Source: AWTP1-13 sp035258605 (lineage in GTDB: Bacteria > Pseudomonadota > Alphaproteobacteria > Rhizobiales > Hyphomicrobiaceae). Taken from it: 11,518 bases of DNA. Made by a program: the position numbers and the translations under genes. The notes under the pieces were generated by a model that worked only from the letters and a program-made list of their open reading frames with translations, had not been told where the DNA came from and did no database searches. Location of the stretch: contig DATFXD010000014.1 in NCBI GenBank assembly GCA_035258605.1, positions 1-11,518 on the forward strand, read 5' to 3'. Positions within the stretch are counted from its first letter, which is position 1, and each line of letters begins with the position of its first letter. Positions 6,702 through 11,518 of this stretch are shown piece after piece.

Positions 6702-7664
6702 TTAGAGGCGGTCGAGGAATTCGGTGAGCGCGGCGTTGACCTCGGCCGGGCGCTCCTGCTGCACCCAATGGCCGGCGCCCTCGATCAGCCGAACGAGCCG
6801 CAGATCTCCCATGCGCCCGCGCATCGTGTCGATCAGGTCGACGCCCGGAATGAACCGCAGCACCGGGTCGAGCGAGCCGGCAATAAACGCCGCCGGCTGC
6901 TCGAGGCGTTGCTCGGCCACCGCCGCCTGTTGGGCGAAGTCGAGCTCCGAGGTGCGATAGCGGTTGAGCGGGCCGCGAAACCCGCTGCCCTGAAACTCAC
7001 CGACGTAGTAGTCGAGGTCGGCGGGCGTCAGCCAAGCCGGGAATGGGTCGGGATCGAGGAGACCGTCGAGGAGCCGCCCCCCGGCCGGTTGGTGCGGCCT
7101 GATCCCCGCCCTTATCGCCTCGCCGGAGACCCAATAGTAGACCTTGCGCAGGCTGGTGCGCACGTCCGCTTCCAGCTCCGCCTCGGCGACGCCCGGGGTT
7201 TGGAAGTAGATCTGATAAAAAAAGCGGTCCTTGTAGATTTTTCGGAACAGTTGGATGCGCGGCGCCGGTCCGCGGCCGGTGTGCGGCACACTGAGCCCCA
7301 CCACCGCGCGCACGCGCTCTGGATAGAACAGCGCGGTATTCCAGACGATCGGGGCGCCCCAATCGTGGCCGATCAGGATGGCGCGCGTTTCGCCCAGCGC
7401 GGTTACGAGGCCGGCAACGTCGGCGCACATCTCCTTGATGGCATAGGCTTCGAGCGCCGCTGGTTTGTCGCTGCCGCCGTAGCCGCGCACGTCCGGCGCC
7501 GCCACCCGATAGCCGGCCGCGGCCAGTGCCGAGATCTGATGGCGCCAGGAGTACCAGCTCTCCGGCCAGCCATGGACGAGGATCACCAGCGGGCCCTTGC
7601 CGGAGAGCGCGACACGCAGCCGGATCCCGTTGCTGGCAATGCTCTGAAAATCCGGCTCTAACAT
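6702..7664 (-). CDS. Alpha/beta hydrolase, soluble epoxide hydrolase-like
   Basis: A 320-residue cytoplasmic alpha/beta-fold hydrolase. Visible motifs: oxyanion-hole HGWPESW (31-37, the HGxP form), RGYGGSDKP (60-68), nucleophile elbow GHDWGAP with Asp101, acid in GSLDP (Asp266) and catalytic histidine in GAGHWVQQERP (His299). The lid has YQIYFQTPG (Tyr153, before FQ) and a second tyrosine in LNRYR (Tyr236), the two-tyrosine arrangement that opens epoxides in soluble epoxide hydrolases. This favours epoxide hydrolase over the related haloacetate dehalogenases, but the exact substrate is unknown. The frame extends to 7766; ATG at 7664 is chosen because AGGAG lies seven bases upstream and the family N-terminus fits. 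It sits 384 bases downstream of a monooxygenase on the same strand, a pairing that could epoxidise and then hydrolyse a ring or alkene. Confidence 0.87.
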   Translation of the reverse strand: MLEPDFQSIASNGIRLRVALSGKGPLVILVHGWPESWYSWRHQISALAAAGYRVAAPDVRGYGGSDKPAALEAYAIKEMCADVAGLVTALGETRAILIGHDWGAPIVWNTALFYPERVRAVVGLSVPHTGRGPAPRIQLFRKIYKDRFFYQIYFQTPGVAEAELEADVRTSLRKVYYWVSGEAIRAGIRPHQPAGGRLLDGLLDPDPFPAWLTPADLDYYVGEFQGSGFRGPLNRYRTSELDFAQQAAVAEQRLEQPAAFIAGSLDPVLRFIPGVDLIDTMRGRMGDLRLVRLIEGAGHWVQQERPAEVNAALTEFLDRL

Positions 7665-8048
7665 AGGGGCGCTCCTGTCCAGTGCGCTGGCGATGCGATG
7701 CTGGCGAGGCCGGCAGCGGCCCCGAGGCTCGCGAGCAGCATAGCCTCGAGGCCAGCCACCGCCCATGTTCTTTTGTCGTGTGCCAAGCCGCGCGGACTAG
7801 GGAGCGCTCCGACGGGCTTGGGGTTTTTGACTATAAGCGGTCGCCAGCACTGTCGCCGGCGGCTCGCCACCCTCGTTTGCCACGCGCAATCGCGCCGACC
7901 ATGAGGCTTGCCGGTGGTGGTGGAGCGCCGGCAGCCGCTGATACTTTTGAACTGCCACCGGTGTCGCAAATCGCGCCGCGTCGACTGAAGTCAGCCATCG
8001 CCAGCACGGAGGCTTGCCTCCGGCGCGGCCAGCCCGCAGTCGGCGGCC
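7665..8048. other. Intergenic gap between monooxygenase and hydrolase
   Basis: This 384-base gap lies between two minus-strand genes. I see no convincing gene: the open frames here have no ribosome-binding site and no recognisable protein pattern. On the minus strand AGGAG at 7672-7676 is the hydrolase ribosome-binding site, and TATAGT (complement of 7830-7835) is a lone, weak -10-like element without a good -35. The side next to the monooxygenase stop carries a hairpin, listed separately. Confidence 0.45.
8007..8022 (-). terminator. Hairpin downstream of the monooxygenase stop
   Basis: A perfect inverted repeat, CGGAGGC (8007-8013) and GCCTCCG (8016-8022), with a two-base centre lies 27-42 bases past the monooxygenase stop. 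It has no T-run, so it may terminate weakly, protect an RNA 3' end, or be incidental in GC-rich DNA. Confidence 0.35.
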
Positions 8049-9203
8049 TCACGCTTCCCCCCGCGTTCGCCGCGCGTCGCGTGCCTCAGTGGTCCGCGCC
8101 CGATCGAAATCTTCTCCTCGCGTGCCGGTTGGAACATGGCGTGCGGCGCGCAGCCCGATATCGTCCCATTGCATGCCGCTACCAAGCGCGCGGGTGCGTG
8201 CAAGCTCCGCCGATCGCGCTTGCGTGTGGTCGGTCAAGGCCCGCTCGGTCGCTTCCCAGCGTTTGAGGCTGGCGATGATGTCGGCGTCCGTGGACACCGC
8301 CTCGGCCAGGCTGAGGGCATTCATCATGGCAAGACAGGCGCCCTGCGCCAGGGTCGGCGGCATGGCGTGGGCGGCGTCGCCGATAATGGCGATGCGACCC
8401 ACGGACCAGGCGTCGAGCCGCGTCGTCTCGTACACATCGTAGCGGCCGCGCGACCCGACGGTTGCGATCGCCGGGGCAAGCATGGGAAAGGTCGCGCCCC
8501 ACACCCTGGCATCAATGGGCAGCCTCGACCCTTCCGCATCGTCGCGCGGCGACATCATCGCCATATACAGGCGACCGTCCTCGCAGGGCGCATAGAGGAT
8601 GCGCAGCGTGCGGGGTTCGAACGCCCAAAAATCGATCACATGGTCCCAGGCTCCGCCGACGAAGTCGCCGCGCTCGACCAGCACGCGCACGATCCCATCC
8701 TGGTATTTTTTGCGCGCGCAGGCCACCCCAAGCGAGTCGCGTACCAATGAGCGCACGCCATCCGCTGCAATGACCAGATCTGCCTTGAGGCTGCGCCCGC
8801 CTTTAAGCTCCAGCACCCCTTCGGGTCGCGCCGCGATCGCCTCCGAGCGCGTTACGATCTCTATGCCCGCACGCGCGGCCGCAGCCAAGATGCCAGCGTA
8901 GAGATGCTGGCGCGTCATGGTCATCAGCAGGAACGGGTTGCTGCCGTTGATGTTCTCGAAGCTGACGCAGACACCGTTGCGCCGCGTTTCATAGCCTGGC
9001 GCCTGATGCGCGCCGCGCGCCACGTCTGGATAGGCGCCGATGGCCTGCAGAACACGCTGGCCATTCTCCCAAATAAAAATGCCCGCACCGAAGGCGCGCA
9101 GCTCTGCCTGCTTCTCGTGCACGCGCACGCTCCAACCCCGATGGTTGAGCGCGATGGCCGCGGCGAGCCCCGCAAACCCCGCTCCGGCAATTTCTGCATG
9201 CAT
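8049..9203 (-). CDS. FAD-dependent monooxygenase (group A flavoprotein hydroxylase)
   Basis: A 384-residue single-component flavoprotein monooxygenase of the PHBH/salicylate-hydroxylase-like class, which uses NAD(P)H and O2 to hydroxylate or epoxidise a substrate, usually aromatic. Motifs: N-terminal dinucleotide-binding GAGFAGL (7-13) with the ribose-binding acid at VHEK (Glu30), the DG motif IAADGVRS (145-152) and the FAD-ribityl GD motif AIIGDAAHAMPPTLAQGA (272-289, Asp276). TRQHLYAGIL (97-106) matches the conserved Arg-containing helix. The frame runs up to 9401, but ATG at 9203 places the Rossmann motif at the usual position; its Shine-Dalgarno is poor, and ATG at 9281 is an alternative. 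The C-terminal 25 or so residues are highly charged (Arg/Glu/Asp) and unlikely to be structured. Class is secure; substrate unknown. Confidence 0.88.
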   Translation of the reverse strand: MHAEIAGAGFAGLAAAIALNHRGWSVRVHEKQAELRAFGAGIFIWENGQRVLQAIGAYPDVARGAHQAPGYETRRNGVCVSFENINGSNPFLLMTMTRQHLYAGILAAAARAGIEIVTRSEAIAARPEGVLELKGGRSLKADLVIAADGVRSLVRDSLGVACARKKYQDGIVRVLVERGDFVGGAWDHVIDFWAFEPRTLRILYAPCEDGRLYMAMMSPRDDAEGSRLPIDARVWGATFPMLAPAIATVGSRGRYDVYETTRLDAWSVGRIAIIGDAAHAMPPTLAQGACLAMMNALSLAEAVSTDADIIASLKRWEATERALTDHTQARSAELARTRALGSGMQWDDIGLRAARHVPTGTRGEDFDRARTTEARDARRTRGEA

Positions 9204-9249
9204 GGCGTGGACCCGAAGGGCAGTGGTGCGAGGGCAGGCTAGCACGGTG

Positions 9250-9267
9250 GCCGCGCCATGGCGCGGC
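9250..9267. repeat. 18-bp perfect palindrome upstream of the monooxygenase
   Basis: GCCGCGCCATGGCGCGGC reads the same on both strands. Outer arms CACG (9243-9246) and CGTG (9269-9272) extend the symmetry after a short mismatch, giving about 30 bp in all. It lies 47-64 bases before the monooxygenase start, where it could be an operator or a leader-RNA hairpin. Confidence 0.6.
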
Positions 9268-9443
9268 TCGTGCGGTGACATCGAAAAATCACCAACAGGC
9301 GGTGCCAGCTGCGGCCAGCTGGCGGCGCGCGCCTGGCCTTGATGTCGCCTCGCGCGCTTACCGGCACAAACGGCATCCTGGGCACTGACGACGGCTTGCA
9401 TATGGTCTGCGGCATGTCCAACGCCTCCCTATCGACCGCTGCG

Positions 9444-9462
9444 CGTGTCAATAGCGGACACG
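9444..9462. promoter_or_regulatory. Putative operator dyad
   Basis: CGTGTC and GACACG flank a seven-base centre, a perfect 6-bp dyad of 19 bp total. Size and symmetry resemble dimeric repressor sites, but no regulator gene is in the window and no specific protein can be named. Confidence 0.25.
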
Positions 9463-9584
9463 GCGCACCGAGTTGTTAAGGCTGTCATGGAGCGACCCTC
9501 ATCCTCCCGCTCGCAAGCCGGGGCATTTAACAATCCGCCAAGACTTCTCACCTAAAGCGGCAGTCACTCACTAAGCCCTGCCGT

Positions 9585-9589
9585 GGAGG
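9585..9589 (+). promoter_or_regulatory. Ribosome-binding site for bactofilin
   Basis: GGAGG lies five bases before the ATG at 9595. It overlaps the in-frame GTG at 9583, so the ATG is the better start. Confidence 0.65.
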
Positions 9590-9594
9590 CCCCG

Positions 9595-10275
9595 ATGCTG
9601 TTCAACATGCTAGGCAATGATGCGGAAAAGGACTACTCGCGCCAAAGCGAGTCGCGGCCGGCAAGCGGTCCTGTGGCTTTGAATCTGAGCGTTGCGGAAT
9701 TGCGGGAGAGAGCCGGGACCCCAGCCCGTTCAGTGATCGATGCCTGGCTGACCATGAAGGGCGATCTCGAGAGTGAGGGCGACATTCAGGTTGATGGCAA
9801 GGTCCAAGGCCACATTCGTTGCATGCAGCTTATCGTCGGAAAGGACGCAACGATCGATGGCGACGTTGTGGCGGCGGAAGTCGTCGTGCGCGGCAGGGTG
9901 AAGGGTGTGATCCGCGCCAACCGCGTGAGGCTTCTTGATACGGCATGCGTCGAGAGTGAGATCTTTTTCGAGAAATCGCTTGGCATCGACGATGGCGCCT
10001 CCTTCGAGGGTCAGATTCGGCGCACCTCGGGCCCGTTGCCGGCGGTGGCGGTGGCAAGCGAGGGCCCGCCAGCTGCTGCCAGCGAGACCGGTTCGACGGC
10101 GAGCGTGAGCCGCGACCCGGCCGAGGTTGATACAAAGCTCGCTGCAAAATCGCAGCCGCGGCGTGACCGCGAGGGCGCGCGCTTCTCACGACTTTCGCGC
10201 GATTCGATCACCGACACCGGCAAGGACGGATCGCTGGCGCCCGAGGAGACCTCGGGTGGGTTGGCGCAGAGCTGA
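9595..10275 (+). CDS. Bactofilin (polymer-forming cytoskeletal protein, DUF583)
   Basis: A 226-residue bactofilin, a cytoplasmic protein that polymerises without nucleotide into filaments, often at the membrane, and scaffolds cell-wall or shape-related proteins. The central beta-helical domain spans about residues 47-144, with typical repeats: GDLESEGDIQVDGKVQGHI (56-74), IVGKDATIDGDVVAAEVVVR (80-99), GRVKGVIRANRV (100-111), SLGIDDGASFEGQIRR (128-143). The N-terminal 46 residues are polar. The C-terminal 80 or so (Ala/Pro/Ser/Arg/Glu-rich) look disordered and are longer than in many short bactofilins. The gene is not next to an M23 peptidase or other common bactofilin partner. A GC hairpin follows directly, so it is probably monocistronic. 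Family assignment is confident; its cellular role is not. Confidence 0.9.
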   Translation: MLFNMLGNDAEKDYSRQSESRPASGPVALNLSVAELRERAGTPARSVIDAWLTMKGDLESEGDIQVDGKVQGHIRCMQLIVGKDATIDGDVVAAEVVVRGRVKGVIRANRVRLLDTACVESEIFFEKSLGIDDGASFEGQIRRTSGPLPAVAVASEGPPAAASETGSTASVSRDPAEVDTKLAAKSQPRRDREGARFSRLSRDSITDTGKDGSLAPEETSGGLAQS

Positions 10276-10281
10276 TACGGC

Positions 10282-10312
10282 CTCCGGGTCCCTCCTCCCC
10301 CCGGACCCGGAG
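10282..10312 (+). terminator. GC hairpin after bactofilin
   Basis: CTCCGGGTCC (10282-10291) pairs perfectly with GGACCCGGAG (10303-10312) around an 11-base C/T loop, starting six bases past the stop codon. There is no T-run after it, but the position and 10-bp perfect stem make it a likely transcript end. Confidence 0.55.
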
Positions 10313-10584
10313 CTCGCCCGTGCCATGACACCTTGGCGTGATCGACCGCCCCGCCTCCAGCAATGAGGCGCGGCGCGCACGCACTGCAACAGATCATTCA
10401 GCCCGCTCAGCAGCAATCCGGTAGCCGATGGCGCGATCTGCGCCGTGACGCCATTGGATGTGCCGGCGCGGTTTTGCCCTTTGCCTGAGGATTGGCCGCC
10501 GACCATCTGGTCGCGGCCTTGGCGTCGAGGCAACCACCTTCTGATGGCTGAGGCCGATCAAGCTCGCCAAGCCCGAGGAGCAGA

Positions 10585-10617
10585 CAGCGTGCCTTTAGAG
10601 GCAGCGTGTTTTTAGAG
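10585..10617 (+). repeat. Tandem direct repeat, two copies
   Basis: CAGCGTGCCTTTAGAG (10585-10600) and CAGCGTGTTTTTAGAG (10602-10617) match at 14 of 16 positions with a 17-base period. Function unknown; it could be replication slippage or a paired protein-binding site. Confidence 0.5.
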
Positions 10618-11023
10618 CGTGCACGACCCGGTTCACGTCACTCACGCGCGCAAGGCATCCAGCGTCTGCGCGCGCGCCCATCTTGGACGTCGCGGTGGCG
10701 ACGGCGACGTGAGGGGGGCTCTTTCCTTGCCGCACATCGGCCGGGCAGTTCTCAGTCCCAACTCCGGCTAACCTCGGATCCTCGCGGCATTGACGACGGA
10801 CGTGTGGGTCGCACGCATCCTAACCGCGCATCCGTTGCGGAAAACCCGCAAAACCCGCATGTTCTGGCGATCAATAATCTTGAGTGGATAGGATATGCGC
10901 AAAATGGACGGTGCGAAGCTCGGCTCGGCGCATCAGTACCTCGATCGTCGGACCAGCGGTGTCGCGGCGAACCGGTCGATGTCAGGTTCGGCGAGAAGGC
11001 CGGCGGCAAAGAGCACCAACAAG

Positions 11024-11259
11024 CGGCCGCAGCTGGAGATGGCGATCGACGAGTTCGGCACCGGCAATGTGCCGCTGCCCGCCGAATGCGGCCGGCGCAC
11101 CGGGGCGATGATTGACGGCATCGCCATCGACGACACCTGCCAGGGCGACCCGGTGAACGGTCTCGACCGCTGGCCGCCAGCGACAGTGGTCGGGCAATCG
11201 CCACGACCATGGCCGTGCACTTGGCCGCGATTGCTCGGCTGACAGGGCAGCGCGGGTAG
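11024..11259 (+). pseudogene. Possible decayed EAL (c-di-GMP phosphodiesterase) domain fragment
   Basis: In one frame, EMAIDEFGTGN (about 11036-11068) resembles the EAL-domain block AIDDFGTGYSSL, and MIDGIAIDDTCQGDP, 15 residues further on, resembles the KIDRSFVRDL.DP block at nearly the right spacing. After a shift to another frame, GRAIATTMAVHLAAIARL (about 11188-11241) resembles the following helix before the AEGVE motif, and a TAG ends it at 11257-11259. The EAL motif itself, the LEITE block and AEGVE are absent. If real, this is a short, frameshifted, inactive remnant. The similarity was judged by eye and could be chance. Confidence 0.25.
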
Positions 11260-11420
11260 CGCGCGGGCGCACAGGCGCAGAAGAGCTCACTTTTGCGTGG
11301 GCGCGGTGGGCTCAGGATTCGAAACAGTTGCGCGCCGGACCTGAGGTTGCACCCGCGCGCAGCGATGGATGATGAAGAGCTGGCCCCGTGCCAACCGGGG
11401 GCTCGCCGTCATCGAGAAGC

Positions 11421-11518
11421 ATGGGAACAAGACCGATGACCAAAGGACGGCTCGAGGCATTCAGCGACGGCGTGCTCGCCATCATCATCACGATCATGGT
11501 GCTTGAAATGAAGGTGCC
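11421..11518 (+). CDS. TMEM175/DUF1211-family potassium channel, N-terminal part (runs off the window)
   Basis: The last 98 bases encode an open frame with the first transmembrane helix of the bacterial TMEM175 (DUF1211) family of potassium-permeable channels. The hallmark RxxxFSD motif is visible in KGRLEAFSDGVLAII, followed by the hydrophobic run ITIMVLEMKV, the pore-lining helix in characterised members. The gene continues beyond 11518. Two in-frame ATGs are possible, 11421 and 11436; the second gives the shorter N-terminus (MTKGRLEAFSDG) common in the family, but neither has a strong Shine-Dalgarno. A GC stem lies about 20-40 bases upstream. Nothing about its neighbour on the right can be said. 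Confidence 0.85.
   Translation, partial: MGTRPMTKGRLEAFSDGVLAIIITIMVLEMKV

Larger units (their letters stand above)
9204..9594. promoter_or_regulatory. Divergent intergenic region with palindrome and dyads
   Basis: This 391-base spacer lies between the monooxygenase (-) and bactofilin (+) starts. It contains an 18-bp perfect palindrome (9250-9267), a dyad CGTGTC (9444-9449)/GACACG (9457-9462), and a wider inverted pair TTGTTAA (9473-9479)/TTAACAA (9527-9533). TTAACA (9527-9532) could serve as a -35 for bactofilin, but the matching -10 is poor. No gene seen. Confidence 0.4.
10313..11420. other. 1.1-kb region without a convincing gene
   Basis: Open frames exist on both strands (for example 10606-11115 and 10895-11242, plus strand) but show skewed Arg/Ala/Pro content, no ribosome-binding site and no recognised family. 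What I can see are a tandem near-repeat (10585-10617), a 9-base tandem AAAACCCGC (10841-10858), a possible EAL-domain remnant (about 11024-11259) and a GC-rich stem (GCCCC 11383-11387 with GGGGC 11398-11402) just before the next gene. It may be decayed coding sequence. Confidence 0.5.

Noticed and set aside
6603..7661. 352-residue plus-strand open frame opposite the hydrolase
   Set aside because: The minus strand carries a full catalytic triad and a good ribosome-binding site; the plus frame is Arg/Asp/His-rich shadow.
6702..7664. Haloacetate dehalogenase as the identity of the alpha/beta hydrolase
   Set aside because: The lid has YFQ-type and second tyrosines typical of epoxide hydrolases; dehalogenase-specific residues are not evident. 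It is kept only as a minor alternative.
7658..7969. 103-residue minus-strand frame with a short hydrophobic run before the hydrolase
   Set aside because: No ribosome-binding site, no recognisable family, and it overlaps the hydrolase start and ribosome-binding site; the hydrophobic run is short and Ala/Gly-rich.
10977..11015. VDVRFGEKAG-like peptide resembling a repeat-derived peptide often mis-annotated in Bradyrhizobium-type genomes
   Set aside because: Only a few residues match and I cannot see the repeat's other parts, so the similarity is probably chance.
10606..11115. 169-residue plus-strand frame after bactofilin
   Set aside because: Very rich in Arg/Ala/Gly, no ribosome-binding site and no motif; looks like random open frame.
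1..11518. CRISPR array, insertion sequence, tRNA, rRNA or phage module
   Set aside because: No regularly spaced repeats, transposase motifs, terminal inverted repeats with target duplications, cloverleaf or rRNA-like sequence were seen on reading both strands.

Overview
The window is strongly GC-rich, with tightly packed, often overlapping genes, GTG as well as ATG starts, and G/C-ending codons. Together with the protein families present (a Liv-type amino-acid ABC transporter, an IlvD/Edd-type dehydratase paralogue, a bactofilin), this suggests a soil or plant-associated alphaproteobacterium, possibly Rhizobiales or Rhodospirillales. That placement is inference; the window contains no rRNA or other taxonomic marker.

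Layout. Positions 16-3374 (+) hold a four-gene Liv/HAAT ABC transporter cassette in the order permease, permease, ATPase, ATPase. Every junction overlaps (1, 4 and 23 bases), so it is almost certainly one operon. The periplasmic binding protein is not in the window and may lie upstream of base 1. A polysaccharide-deacetylase-fold hydrolase (3362-4306, -) converges on livF with a 13-base tail-to-tail overlap. It is divergent from an IlvD/Edd-family dehydratase (4627-6495, +), and a 320-base spacer with a nested inverted repeat lies between them. After a hairpin-bearing convergent spacer come two minus-strand catabolic enzymes: an epoxide-hydrolase-like alpha/beta hydrolase (6702-7664) and an FAD-dependent aromatic-type monooxygenase (8049-9203), separated by a 384-base gap. 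A 391-base divergent spacer with an 18-bp perfect palindrome and other dyads leads to an orphan bactofilin (9595-10275, +), which ends at a strong GC hairpin. From 10313 to 11420 I find no convincing gene, only short repeats and a possible remnant of an EAL domain. The window ends inside the start of a TMEM175/DUF1211-family channel gene (from about 11421, +).

How the genes may work together. The left two-thirds looks like a small-molecule uptake and catabolism neighbourhood: import of an amino-acid-like, amide or carboxylate compound by the Liv transporter, C-N bond hydrolysis by the deacetylase-fold enzyme, dehydration of a hydroxy acid by the [Fe-S] dehydratase, and oxygenation and epoxide or ester hydrolysis by the minus-strand pair. 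The substrate cannot be read from the sequence, and one shared pathway is a hypothesis. The bactofilin and TMEM175 genes look like unrelated housekeeping or accessory loci. I saw no mobile element, CRISPR array, tRNA or rRNA, and no strong evidence of a wholly novel system. The best leads are the atypical active-site residues of the deacetylase-fold protein, the divergent dehydratase, and the palindromes in the two divergent spacers.
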